Assembly (NCBI GenBank): GCA_034769895.1
Contig: CM068372.1
Coordinates: 382,001,910 to 382,065,909, forward strand
Reading direction: 5' to 3'
DNA length: 64,000 bases
Origin: Magicicada septendecula
Lineage: Eukaryota > Arthropoda > Insecta > Hemiptera > Cicadidae
The notes below the pieces were generated by a model that worked only from the letters and a program-made list of their open reading frames with translations, did no database searches and was not told where the DNA came from. The translations under genes were made by a program, and so were the position numbers. This document shows positions 1-11,539 of this stretch, piece after piece (position 1 is the first letter of the stretch; each line of letters begins with the position of its first letter).

Positions 1-345
1 GGTGTTTCCTAGGAGCGTTCTTGACGCATAGTATGGAATTTTCTGGAATTTCAGCGGGGTATAAATACAAGTAATCAGCGACGCTTAGTTCAGTTGTTGC
101 CGGGCGATTTACATAGTGCTATTCGAAGTATTGTGGCGAAGCGTTATGTGTTTTATAATTGTGCGGGACAATTGTAACACAATTGTGTTTTATATTAGTT
201 GACATTATTATTGCATGTGAACAATTTTTGATTTGTTGTAAGAGACTATCTTGTTGATTACAAATTGTTTAATTGTGATAATTAAAGCTGGTGATTAGTG
301 ACTTAATTGGTGTCTTGTATTTTGTTTCCCACTGTGCCATACGAC
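1..345 (+). mobile_element. LTR and leader of a gypsy-like retrotransposon, copy 1
   Basis: A TATA box (TATAAATA, near 60) is followed about 30 bases later by the start of a transcript-like leader. The whole stretch is homologous to the reverse complement of 60868-61213, base for base over long runs around the TATA box and around 'GTGATAATTAAAG'. A repeat family with a pol II core promoter and a downstream gag-like ORF suits an LTR retrotransposon. The left LTR edge lies at or beyond the window start, and I could not fix the right edge or a primer binding site. Confidence 0.5.
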
Positions 346-471
346 GTTCAGTTAAACCGTCATAACGGTGGTTCAGAAGTGCTACAGAAACGTTAACAGT
401 GGAAACAGTGGACACTTTGTACAAGACGAATGTAATTCGTAAGTAATCGATAAACAACGAATACCAGTTAG

Positions 472-654
472 ATGATGGAAAATTTCCAGGCGCTGCTGTT
501 GCAGATAGAGGAACGACGCCGACAGGAGGCGGAAGAAGCAGAAAAAGAACAGGCTGAAAAACGCAGGCAGGAAAGAGAAAACACTCAAGAACGGCAGAAA
601 GCACTAATAATCACGAAAAACAAAAAGGCTTTCTCATCAAATAGTGAAGTATAA
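472..654 (+). pseudogene. Short gag-like coiled-coil ORF
   Basis: A 60-codon ORF starting MMENFQALLLQIEERRRQ and continuing as a highly charged Glu/Arg/Gln helix, predicted coiled coil. It lies about 130 bases after the LTR leader. Gypsy-type gag proteins often begin with such a charged coil, so I read it as the truncated N-terminus of gag. No capsid, zinc knuckle, protease or RT follows; the frame stops at 654 and nothing recognisable continues it. The assignment rests on position and composition, not on a catalytic motif. Confidence 0.35.
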
Positions 655-655
655 A

Positions 656-1585
656 CTCAAAAGTAGAAGACGATTAAGAAAACCTTTATTAAGACGATGA
701 AGCTGGAACGTGCAATGGTCTGGTCCTTGAAAAGAAACGACGAAATTGACAATTATTAATCGTCATCAAAATGATGTCAACGAATAATCGCATATTCTCA
801 GGGAAGTTAAGTGGGAAACCGGTTTTTCTAGGTTTCTCTCTCGGAAGACAAACCAGAGGCTTGTAACATCTTCCGACGACTTGCGAGTAACAAGACAACA
901 GTTATAATGCAAAGGAAACGAGAAAATTAAATTGCATAATTATATAAAACAGCAGCTAACAATTTCAATAAAGTTGCAATAAATAGTAGATGACATCATA
1001 CGTAACCAGCATTAACATAAGAACAGAGAAAAACGAACCCACGACCGCCGACACTGACATTGCGAAAATAGTGACTGTCTGTCTGCAAATAAAACACGGA
1101 TATATCGACGACAACAAATCGATAGTTCTCAGTTTACGTAGGGTATTCGGTGAAAGATGGAACAACGATTCGTATAAATATCAATAAACATGATACGTCG
1201 ACTATATTTGACTGTGTATTTAATCAATATAAATAATTTTCAATGGAACGGTGATAGTTCGAACTTATTGAGACCAGAGCTAATTCGAATTGTTCAATTG
1301 TTCGAATTTCCAAACGTAAAGTATTATATTTTTTTAATTATTGAATACTTGCAATCTAATCGAGCAATATGTAAATTTGTTGAATGTACAGTAGAGTGCG
1401 AAGGGAGAAGCTATCTATCGATAGGACTTACTCAGATAAGAAGAGTGTCAACTAACTTAACACCCTTACTTTGTGATGTTTGAAGATAACTTGTAATCAC
1501 AGTGCAGTAACTATAAGAAAATTTAAAATGTAATATTCGGTTATTTATAAAACTGATTAACAGACTTACTAGCTGATAGTTGTAC
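656..1585. other. Unassigned AT-rich stretch
   Basis: Several open frames of 60-97 codons occur on both strands but none matches a family I recognise. It may be the decayed body of the preceding LTR element. Confidence 0.3.
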
Positions 1586-1589
1586 ATGT

Positions 1590-2165
1590 ACGCGCGTTAG
1601 TTGAAACGTTCGCGGAGCGATATCTATAGCGAAGCGGTAGAACTAAAATTTTTCGTGTGTTGCAAGATACATATTTCTTATACAACCGTGTTAATTTCCA
1701 AATCTATCTATCAGTTTATTCGTTGCATATCAGATGTTCGAAATTTACCTGTACGCATGTTTTAAAAAATGGGCAAAATCAAACGTCGTGCTGTGATTGA
1801 ATTCTTGGCTAAAAACTGTCTCGCCAATGAATATTCACAATCGAGAAGGCAAATGTGTTAGGAGATGCTGCATCTTCAAAAACAATATTTGTAAGTGAGT
1901 TCTCGAGTTTAAACATGGCCATACGAGCACTGAAGGTAACCCCCCGCGGTGGACAACCAAAAAGTGCAACTCCGGGTATCATTAAAAAAATGCCATACGC
2001 CTACACGGTATTGGAAGCTTGGCAATTGCCAGTCGATGACATTGCTGACGTCACAAGCATTTCATATTAGCGTGTGTATCATAGTTTAAGTTAAGGACAT
2101 GGTATGAAAAACTTTTGTGGATTTGGAGTTGTTGCACTTTTGGGGTGTCCACGCGGGGATCACCT
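1590..2165 (+). mobile_element. Mariner transposase N-terminal relic, plus copy
   Basis: From ATG 1769 the frame reads MGKIKRRAVIEFLAKNCLA, the mariner N-terminal helix-turn-helix start. Further mariner blocks follow in shifted frames: LGDAASSKT, GGQPKSATPGIIKK and DIADVTSISY, then a decayed 'MKKLCARWVPRLL'-type block near 2104-2165. The DNA-binding half is thus present with frameshifts and stops, and the catalytic D,D34D half is missing. The upstream 180 bases are shared with the minus-strand copy at 2165-2505, so they belong to the element. Confidence 0.75.
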
Positions 2166-2505
2166 TAAGAGCTTATATCACCATGTTTAAACTCGAAAAC
2201 CCACATACGAACTATTATTGTTTTTGCACCTAACACATTTGTAATTTCATTGTAAATTTCCATTGGTGCTAAACCCTTTTTATCAAAGAATTCGTGATTT
2301 TGTCCGGTTTTCAAACACGCATGACACGTACATTTCAAACAGCCAGTAAACAATGAATAAATTGACAAATAGATTTGGAAATTAACAGGTGTTCAAATAA
2401 AATACGAATCTTACGATATACAAAAAATTTTAGTTCTACCGCTAAGTTATAGATGTCGCTCCGCGAACTTCTCAATTGGCCCTTGTACGTAAATTTCATT
2501 AGGGG
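2165..2505 (-). mobile_element. Mariner transposase N-terminal relic, minus copy
   Basis: The minus strand reads KTGQNHEFFDKKGLAPMEIY then NVLGAKTIIV and WVFEFKHGDIS, the same N-terminal blocks as the plus copy at 1769-1920. The 5' flank (2315-2505) aligns with 1590-1768, including the shared run GCGGTAGAACTAAAATTTTT. The start codon is lost and the relic ends where it meets the plus copy, so the two face each other tail to tail. Confidence 0.7.
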
Positions 2506-2626
2506 TGTGACCGTGCAGTTTAGTTGCGAATAAAGTGTCCCAATAATTTGCAGTAACAAAGGTTAAAGGAAACGGTGTTTCAGGCATCTACATTACTCAA
2601 AGTTATACTAACGTAGCGTTATGTAG

Positions 2627-2965
2627 ATGGAGAAGACGCTCTCCGAAATGGGGATCTCAACAAATGACGAGACAGTCTCCAAACGCTTCTGTTCTGATCG
2701 GGTTGTAGTATTATTGGACGAATATAACTCGAGTTACATGATCCGAAAACTACATAAACAAAACAGTTCTTGGGCCTCGACATCGATTCTGAAAACCGAA
2801 CACCAGGTTATTGGAAGCGACAGAACTGTTATGACAGTAGATTGCCGTATTATTAAAAAGAGTACTGTTTTTACTTATATAGGGGTGACATTAACAAAAG
2901 TTGACAGAATTGGTGGAGACAGCAACCTCGAAAGTAAAACTAGGGAAAGTGGTGACAAAGCAGCT
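2627..2965 (+). pseudogene. Possible LINE RT fragment
   Basis: A 120-codon ORF. Its second half has the order 'LKTEH..IGSDRT...DCRIIKKSTVFTYIGVTLTK', which resembles the 'KTEyl..G.....d...Ik....FkYLGv.l' segment just downstream of the palm in insect LINE RTs. No catalytic FADD/YADD box lies in the fragment. The first half is not recognised. Treat this as a plausible family assignment only. Confidence 0.4.
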
Positions 2966-2969
2966 GAAT

Positions 2970-3662
2970 TTTACTTCCATATTCCTTAAGGAAATGGAAG
3001 TATGGTGATGGCAAAAAAAATCGTGTTCGAGATTATTGCAGATTCTGATTGTACTACACTCAAAACATGAAAAAAAGTCATTTTTCGAAAAGTGTCTGTG
3101 TGTGTGTCTGTCTGTGTGTCTGTGTAGATTTTTTTTCTATGGCAAACGATAACTGCCGCAAATTCAAACAGAATCAAATAATTTTTTGCGTACAGCCCTG
3201 ATTTGTAGAGTACTCACGACTATTGTTTTTGGCGAAGATCGGTTGAGGGAAAGGGGTAGTTTACCTGCAACGGTTTTTTTTTATAAAGGGTAATTTTTTT
3301 TTTTGCAAACGATAACAGCCGCAATTTCAAACAGAATCAAATAATGTTTCGCATACAGCCCTGATTTGTAGAGTACTCAAGACCTATTGTTTTGGTGAAG
3401 ATCGGTTAAGGGGAAGGGGTAGTTTACCTGCAACGTTTTTTTATCAAGGATAATTTTCTATGGCAAACGATAACAGCCGCAAATTCAAACAGAATCAAAT
3501 AATTTTTTGCATACGTCCCTGAATTGTAGGGGTCTCACGGACTTTATATTTTGGTGAAGATTGGTTAAGGGAAAGGGGTAGTTTACCAGCAACCTTTTAC
3601 GTTTTAACAACAGTAAAGTACTTGAAAATTCATTTAAACTTTTTGAAACAATGGTAATTGTT
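2970..3662 (-). repeat. Satellite-element module, minus orientation
   Basis: Begins at a palindrome around TCCTTAAGGAA and contains the conserved 'terminal module' (2985-3145) with a TGTG/TCTG run. Three to four copies of the ~160-bp satellite follow, each marked on this strand by GGCAAACGATAAC and GAAGATCGGTTAAGG. It ends with AACAATGGTAATTG, directly against the TIR of the next element at 3663. It is the reverse complement of 4780-5515. Confidence 0.85.
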
Positions 3663-4458
3663 AAATATCGGTATGGAGAACCATACATGGCTTCCATATT
3701 CTAAGATTTATATTTAAAATCATTTTCGAAATGAAATATTAGCATAGAGACTACTTCTTTCTACTCACTGCTTCAGCCTTAACCACAGTACTGTGATCAC
3801 TGACATATACCACCTCACGTTATCGCACTCGATTTTCACTGATGATGGACGTCGATGGCATTGCCGAACGTCTGGTTTTGTAGAAAACATTGGACTACGG
3901 CCAAATATCCCGGGAAGGAATTTTAACAAAAACTACTTCTTTGTTGCCGATAACGTTGTACACATATATATAAAAAATATGCATAAAATTAATGGCTTGT
4001 ATAAGTTAATGATTGATCTCCATTAAATAGTGCTCAAGTTTCCAAAGTTTTGATATTATGATGTCCGTAATTAAAACATCAGAGCAGGTTTAGTGTGAAT
4101 GAGGGTACACCGTGGACAAAAATTTTCAACATTTCCTATTGAGCGTTGCTTAGAGTAAAGCTGCGAATCTGCAGTGTATGTTTCACAGAACAAACACGCG
4201 AAAAAGAAGGAGCGCTCCGAAGTCACTCATGGACCCTCAGCATCTTGCAGAGGGTTCATTCCCTAAAGACGAAAAGTCTGTCTATGAATCGTTCCTCTGT
4301 AAACACGTGCAGTTACACTGCCCAGCGATCCACAGGAAGCAAATTGATGTCCATTTTTCGGCTTGCACGCGTTATGTTGGTGTGGGTTTCGGCACTTACC
4401 ATTTAAAAAGCGTGCAAATGTAAGAAAATAAACAAGAGTGAGACCAGAAATAACGTGA

Positions 4459-4558
<100 letters not shown>

Positions 4559-5744
4559 TTACCTGCCTTTTTATTGCTGTAGGCATAATAATAAAATGGA
4601 AACGTAAACATTACATAACTGAGATATGCTTACCTGCCACGAACTATATATTATTTTATACATGGAGGAGTTCTGTGACATACACACGTACAGAAGACTT
4701 ATATATATATAAAGATATTAACTCATACATAATTTACATTAAAATTAAAAAATTATAATTTTATTCCCTGGCAACAAAATTATTTTATTTTTAACAATTA
4801 CCATTGTTTGAAAAAGTTTAAATGAATTTTCAAGTACTTTACTGTTGTTAAAACGTAAAAGGTTGCAGGTAAACTACCCCTTCCCCTTAACCGATCTTCA
4901 CCTAAAACAATAGGTATTGAGAACTCTACAATTTAGGGCTGTATGCAAATAATCTTTTGATTCTGTTTGAATTTGCGGCTGTTATCGTTTGCCATAGGAA
5001 ATACCCTTGTTAAAACATAAAACGTTACAGGTAAACTACTCCTTTCCCTTAACCGATCTTCACCAAAAACAATAGGTCTTGAGAACTCTACAATTTAGGG
5101 CTGTATGCGAAACATTATTTGATTCTGTTTGAATTTGCGGCTGTTATCGTTTGCCAAAAAAAAAGTCCCTTGATAAAAAAAACCGTTGCAGGTAAACTAC
5201 CCCTTTCCCTCAACCGATCTTCACCAAAAACAATAGGTCGTGAGTACTCTACAAATCAGGGCTGTATGCAAAAAATTATTTGATTCTGTTTGAATTTGCG
5301 GCAGTTATCGTTTGCCATAGAAAAAAAATCTACACACAGACAGACACACAGACAGACAGACAGACAGACACATAGACAGATAGACACACAGACACTTTTC
5401 GGAAAACGACTTTTTTTCATGTTTTGAGTGTAGTACAATCAGAATCTGCAATAATCTCGAACACGATTTTTTTTGCCATCACCATACTTCCATTTCCTTA
5501 AGGAATATGGAAGTAAAAAATAAAATAATTTTGTTGTCAGGCAATAAAATTATAATTTTTCATTTTAATGTAAAGCATGTATGAGTTAATAGTATAATGG
5601 ATTAATTTACACTCAAAATGTACAAACAGAAAATTTTGTTACAAACATCAATATCGTTCGTGGCAGGCAAGCATATCTCAGTTATGTAATGTTTACTACG
5701 TTTCCATTTTATTATTATGACTACCGCAATAAATAGGCAGGGAA

Positions 5745-5745
<1 letters not shown>

Positions 5746-5838
<93 letters not shown>
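5746..5838 (+). repeat. (CA)n microsatellite
   Basis: About 46 CA units in the right arm, mirror image of the tract at 4461-4557. Confidence 0.98.
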
Positions 5839-5842
<4 letters not shown>

Positions 5843-7186
5843 TCGCGTTATTTCTGGCCTCACTCATGTTTATTTTCTTACATTTGCACGCTTTTTAAAT
5901 GGTAAGTGCCGAAACCCATACCAACATAACGCGTGCAAGCCGAAAAAGTGTCCAGCGTGGATAGCGATTTGCTTCCTGTGGATCGCTGGGCAAGGTAACT
6001 GCACGTGTTTACAGAGGAACGATTCATAGACAGACTTTTCGTCTTTAGGGATTGAACCCTCTGCAAGATGCTGAGGGTCCATGAGTGACTTCGTAGCGCT
6101 CCTTCTTTTTCGCGTGTTTGTTCTGTGAAACATACACTGTAGATTCGCAGCTTTACTCTAAGCAACGCTCAATAGGAAATGTTGAAAATTTTTGTCCACG
6201 GTGTACCCTCATACACACTAAACCTGCTCTGATGTTTTAATTACGGACATCATAATATTAAAACTTTGGAAACTTGAGCACCACTTAATGGAGATCAATC
6301 ATTAACTTATACAAGCCATTAATTTTATGGATATTTTTTATATATATGTGTACAACGTTATCGGCAACAAAGAAGTAGTTTTTGTTAAAATTCCTTCCCG
6401 GGATATTTGGCCGTAGTCCAATGTTTTCTACAAAACCAGACGTTTCGGCAATGCCATCGACTTCCATCATCAGTGAAAATCGAGTGCGATAACATGGGGT
6501 GGTATACGTTAGTGACCACAGTACTGTGGTTAAGGCTGAAGCAGTAAGTAGAAAGAAGTAGTTTCTATGGTAATATTTCATTTCGAAAATGATTATAAAT
6601 ATAAATCTTATAATATGGAAGTCATGTATGGTTCTCCATACCGATATTTTTGCTTTGGAGTGCAAAATCATGCACAAACCAAGACGATGATAAAATTCAT
6701 GTTCCTAACTACGATTCGGTCAATAATTGGGAAACCAACAAAGAGAAAACACTGTGAGTTAGATCAAAATTAAATTTGAACCTCTCGGTATAATTGACTC
6801 GCTGAATGTATTAGTCTATCTGGAATAGGAAAACTGTTTTTCTCAGGCTACTGTTTACGCTTTACGACTGAAACAAATTAAAATTTGATATGAAGTTTTA
6901 TTTTTTATTTTATTGTTACAAGGATATTATTATTAAATTAAAGTAGCATATGCATCATGTACGGGATCTAGACTACGTGTGCAAAAAACTTTATTGTTAA
7001 AGAGGAAGAACGTCTTGCGTAAGGACAGTTTATATTTTAATACGTACTAAATCGAGTGTGCGATGGTTTTATTATGTTTTTTATTTTTACCGATTAATTT
7101 CTTGGGCTAAATTTATTTAAAATATACCAAAATGTGAAGAATTAAAATACTGTTACTAGTGTGTACATTTTGTAGATGTAAAATGT

Positions 7187-7227
7187 AAATCCTCGACCGG
7201 TCCTTTATTTTTACCGGTCGAGGATTT
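7187..7227. repeat. Perfect 15-bp hairpin
   Basis: AAATCCTCGACCGGT at 7187-7201 and its exact reverse complement at 7213-7227, with an 11-base T-rich loop. It is not part of any element I can delimit. Confidence 0.95.
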
Positions 7228-7923
7228 CAAGTCGCGTAACAGTAGCGAACGTAAAACCCATAAGCGCAGTGTATTTTCCTATCTCGCCCATTGTCTCTTC
7301 CGACTGTGGAACAAGAATAGTATCGAAGCCACAATTGATTTAATTATTAAATCACCTTATTTCAGTTCCGTCTTGTGACTTCTAATAGTTATGTGACGCA
7401 TTTCGGAACGAGCGTTCTATCATCAGACACATATGTCCCTCATAAGAGATCGTCAAACATTAAAATGTATTAATTAAAGTCAAACACATATCAAGAATAA
7501 AAACAGATTTAAGTACACGGTACTTGAACGGCGTACACCGTGTCGTGTGTGGACGGGCATTGATAACGGCACGCGCAACATGTGGCGTGGACCTGGCTAT
7601 AGGCCTACATGAACTCTCATCACGGTATCACAGGAAGCATTAGATTGGAACTTGTTTTGGTCATTTAATTGTAATCTGGGTTTGTTTTAAATTCCTTATG
7701 TATTTCGAATTCTTCAACCGCATCCATACATCTACCTTTTTACATATGTATAAAGTTTCAAGACCTTTTTACATATGTATAAAGTTTCAAGATTTGTATC
7801 GGAGTCAGCGTAATTATGATTAGGTCTATTATTTATTAAATGTCGTCAAAATTCGAATTTGTTCTTAAAATAACTTTTTGGGTAATGTTCTTTAAATCGT
7901 TTACTAAATGACCGTCCTGTTTG

Positions 7924-7940
7924 GCGCACGCACGCACACG

Positions 7941-7986
<46 letters not shown>
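7924..7986 (+). repeat. CG/CA alternating microsatellite
   Basis: CGCACG-type repeats grade into about 18 CA units. Confidence 0.95.
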
Positions 7987-7987
<1 letters not shown>

Positions 7988-8159
7988 GACGATGACTGTC
8001 ACTGTGCCGTCTTACGAAGCATAGTCACTTGTGGCCCCGAAACTTTGGAGATAAATAAACTCCGAAAATCTCTAAACAGTGGACTTATGGAGGTCTTGTG
8101 GGGTGCCCAAGCTCCAGGGCAGTAGAAATTAAGGTAGCAGGAGGGGAATTGGTGTAGAC

Positions 8160-8325
8160 GAAACAATTTTAGACACCACAAATACGACGCGCCTGTTACG
8201 GATGGTGTGGCCACGTAGAACGAATATCTGATTAACCAAGAAAGTCGTTAAACTGGGTTTCAAGCATAAGACGGAAGACCCAGAGGATCCTAGAAGGAGG
8301 ACGTGCAGGACGAGGAGTATTCATC
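8160..8325 (+). mobile_element. LINE RT C-terminal fragment
   Basis: Reads RLLRMVWPRRT..., or in the shifted frame a 'W.GHVERMSDNRLTKKV'-like block. This is the typical tail of insect LINE RTs (Gly-His-x-x-Arg-Met then a basic linker). It has stops and frameshifts. It lies upstream of, and in reverse domain order to, the RT piece at 8345, so the two are separate copies. Confidence 0.5.
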
Positions 8326-8344
8326 TTGAGGAATTTAGTGGAGG

Positions 8345-8690
8345 AATTTGGTGCTATCTCCACAGAAAACAAAGGTAATGGCTTTTAGAGGGAAGTATCC
8401 AGTAAGGATAAATATAGAGTAGGACAATTGAAACATCTTGGAGTAGGTATCCAGTTTTAATTATATTGGATGCGAAATATCTCCCGCAGTTGATTGTGAT
8501 GGCGGAAACAACTTAATAAAATTTAACATGTAGGCCTATGTGGAACAATCCATACAACCTTAAAATACAAAACTAGGAAAACACTAAGCTTAAATTTTAT
8601 AAGGCTATGGCTGTACCGATGGCGCTGTATGGGAGTGAGACATGGGTACTTTCACAGAAGATCCTAGAAGGCGGACATATTTGCTGAGAC
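8345..8690 (+). mobile_element. LINE RT post-palm fragment
   Basis: With frameshifts the plus strand shows the ordered blocks 'TKVMAFRGKYPVR', 'FNYIGCEIS', 'CGTIHTTLKYKTRK' and 'FYKAMAVPMALYGSETWVL'. This is the region after the catalytic palm that recurs in more than ten copies in the window. Stops interrupt every block. No YADD box is present. Confidence 0.75.
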
Positions 8691-8912
8691 GAAGAAAAGA
8701 AGGTTGCAACAAAGAGATAGGAAGAATAGAGAAAACTCTGACATGTAGGACGCGAGATACGGCAGTAGCTTTATAAGAAAGGAGTTGCAAGCATTGGTCG
8801 ATAGGCCGATATAAACGTTGCCCCGGTTGGAAAATTTTCGTCGTGAGGTGATAGCCGAAATGGGACCAGACTGGCTTACTCCAAACAAATATGTCACACT
8901 TCGTACTGTGAA

Positions 8913-9603
8913 CGGTGCCGGATTAAGGGGGGCTAGGGGGCTAAAGCCCTGGGCCCCGCTTGTCGGGGGCCCCATGCCCGACCATTTAAAAATTCTCATT
9001 TTTGAACGAATAAATATAATTTTCCCGCTGAAAGATCATTTTCTACTCTTGAAGAATCAAGAATATGTACCGTACCGATCAACAGTGCTTGAGAGCCGCT
9101 TAACTAATTTAGCAAAATTAACTATTGAAACAGAATTATTAAAAACATTGGATTCGGATGATTTGATAGCAGAGTTTGCCGAAAAGAAGAGCAGAAAGAA
9201 ATATTTCAATTAAATTATTTTCTATTCTCTAATTTATTTGTACTGTTGATTATTTTACACGAGCTGACGATTATCGGAAATGTCAGCTCGTCATCGTCAG
9301 CTCATTTCCGATCTGACGATGAGCTGTGAAGCTTGAAAGCGCTAATCGGAATAATTGTTGTATAGTGGTGGTGTTAATTTTGTTTGAAATAAAATAATAG
9401 TAAACAGTTTCAGCATCTATTCGATCAGTATAAAATAAAAAAATATGCGAGTAAAAATACGGTTTAAGAACAATACTTTGTTTATTATATTTATTAAAAG
9501 ATCGTCTGAATAAAGTAAAGTATTGTACAAAACGCGAAAATTTCATACATGGGCTCCTGTTGGTAAATAGCTCCGGGCCCCCCATAGCCTTAAACCGGCC
9601 ATG
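8913..9603 (+). mobile_element. hAT element remnant with transposase C-terminus
   Basis: Inverted ends: CGGTGCCGGATTAAGG at the left; the right end read in reverse is CATGGCCGGTTTAAGG. Imperfect 8-bp target duplications flank it (ACTGTGAA at 8905-8912, ATCGTGAA at 9604-9611). The plus-strand ORF ends LTNLAKLTIETELLKTLDSD...FAEKKSRKKYFN, the hAT dimerisation-domain tail, at about 9090-9213. The upstream catalytic part is deleted. An imperfect hairpin lies at 9262-9325. Confidence 0.8.
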
Positions 9604-9689
9604 ATCGTGAAGCAAGTATTATCATTTACGGGTTGTTTTCTTCCGTACCTACTTTTGTTTTACGCCGTTTATTACACCGTACGCGGGCG

Positions 9690-10090
9690 TACTAAAACTA
9701 GTTATAAAAACCGCCGCGGACAGCGCTAGTAGTAGACGCGTGATATTATTACAATGACAGACAACAGAAGGAAGGAACAGTACTTATTATATACCGCAGC
9801 ATACGAGGAGGTCAGGCTCAGCATACAAAACGGTTTAATGTGTTGACGACGCCGTAATGAAATTGAAACGTGTGTGTATGTGCGCGCTCGTTTTAATTAC
9901 AACGGAATTACCGACGGAAAACTGACTGTTATAAATGCAAATTAAAATAATACTTGGAGATTTTATCGTTGAAGAACAACAACGGAATACCGCTCCGGCG
10001 CTGCTGTTTTTATTTTCTCAAAAAGATAAACGCTCTCCAGTGGGCGTGAAAAATAATACGGCGAGGATAAAATAAATAATAATACTAAAA
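9690..10090 (+). promoter_or_regulatory. Candidate promoter/conserved non-coding block
   Basis: A GTACGCGGGCGTAC palindrome precedes a TATA-like TTATAAAAAC (near 9700). About 50 bases later comes an ATG (9754) opening a 30-codon ORF that ends at 9846. Further on there is an octamer-like ATGCAAAT inside an AT-rich tract near 9936-9950. No repeat family is visible here, unlike the flanks. This is a composition and motif argument only. Confidence 0.3.
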
Positions 10091-10434
10091 CAGAGGCTCA
10101 CACACACTGCTGCAGTTGAGTATAATAATATCAAACGATAAAAACTGTGTTTATTTTTGCAGGCGATAAAAGAATCGTAGCTTGTTTTTGTTTTAATGCT
10201 TGTGTTTTTTTTTTTGTATTTTGAAATTAAAAAGTTGAAGTTGCGAAGTTTATTTTGTTTGGACTCGCCAATTGTACCGGAACGTGTATGAGTAAAAAAT
10301 TAATAACAATAGGTACTAGTCTTGACCTCTGTTTCGCGGAAGCTTGTCTCCGTAGTAGCCTATATGGTGTTTGCACGTGTACGACGCGCACCTGATTCTT
10401 GGTGTTTGTTGTTTTACTGGTTTCGTTTATTCTA

Positions 10435-11140
10435 AATTCATTATCATCATCATCTTCAAGAATTAAACCAAGGATTGTTTGCTCCGGTCTCAAATAGGCA
10501 AAGATTAGATCTGGTCAATCCAGCGCTTCCTCGGACATCCCACACCTCTCCGTCCCCTCGGCTTATAGTTCCATAGTTATTTTGGGATGCGGCAGTCATC
10601 CATTCGGCAAAGATGTTCCCACCAATTCAGCCGATACTGGGCGATCCTGCCGAATATACTCATAATATTCAGTTCCTGCCGTACATCTGTGTTTCTTCTA
10701 TGATCATGGAGAGTGTACCCTGCCACGTGCCTGAGAAATCTCATTTCAGCCGCTTGGATGCGACTGGCTGGCCTTTCGTTAAAGTCCAATTCTCAGACCC
10801 ATAAAGCAGTGTGGGATGAGCCATCACCCTGTAGAATTTTAGGCGCGTTGCTTTACTTGCTGACTTAAGGGTTCGCCTAATGGTCCCGCACATAAGGTTG
10901 AACTTATGCATAATTTACAACGTCGTTGCTTGCATTATAAGACTCTCTGAAGCCCAGGTATTCAAAATTGCTAACTCGTTCCAGTACCTTCTATAACAAT
11001 TTCTGCCCGTACGGGAAAGCCATAAAGGTCCACGAAAAGCCATCACCTTTGTCTTAAGTGTGGATATTTGCAATCCAGAGTCTTTGCAGATTCGATTTAA
11101 CAAATGTATTGTTATAAATTTAAATCTGTTACCCATTTAT
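10435..11140 (-). mobile_element. LINE RT C-terminal half, minus
   Basis: The minus strand gives in order KTKVMAFRGPLW, 'FNLMCGTIRRTLKSASK', 'LKFYRVMAHPTLLYGSENW', AAEMRFLRHVAGYTLHDHRR and WEHLCRMDDCRIPK. The 3' end (10435-10455) is a GATGAT-type run. It is about 85% or more similar by eye to the copy at 52335-52975. Frameshifts make it inactive. Confidence 0.85.
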
Positions 11141-11539
11141 CCTAAATTAACTTGTAAAACCACGATCCTTAAGATGCAGATTTATACCAGAAAAAAATAG
11201 GAGAGCAGTAATATTTCAGGGACAGTAGTAAAATATATCATCTAAAAGTAAAATTTGTGACAATAATATTGAATATGTTCGTAAAATTAAAAAATTACAC
11301 CGCATTGCATCACTTTTAAATAGGGTTGTCAGTATTGTTTAAATTAACTCGTAGGACAGTCTTAGACACAGCATTTGTACACTTAAAAAAACTACAAAAA
11401 TCCGTCACTTTTGAAGCGTCATTCGCTTGTCGTTTATAATAAAATTAACGTGTTCTCAAACAAGATAAAATTTATTTTCAGAATGATTTTGGTTTAGTAA
11501 AAGAAAGCCTCAGTTGAGTCAAATCTGCAAGGATTTTGG

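Larger units (their letters stand above)
6650..7990. other. Unassigned stretch with small hairpins
   Basis: No coding signal. It holds a 15-bp perfect hairpin (7187-7227), a hammerhead-like motif on the minus strand (7401-7426) and a short duplicated phrase near 7738-7790 ('TTTTTACATATGTATAAAG' twice). Confidence 0.5.

Noticed and set aside
472-654. Host gene for a coiled-coil protein
   Set aside because: It directly follows an LTR leader and has a gag-like charged start, so a retroelement origin is more likely.
8664-8999. 111-codon minus-strand ORF
   Set aside because: It runs antisense across a LINE fragment and a hAT terminus and has no family motif.
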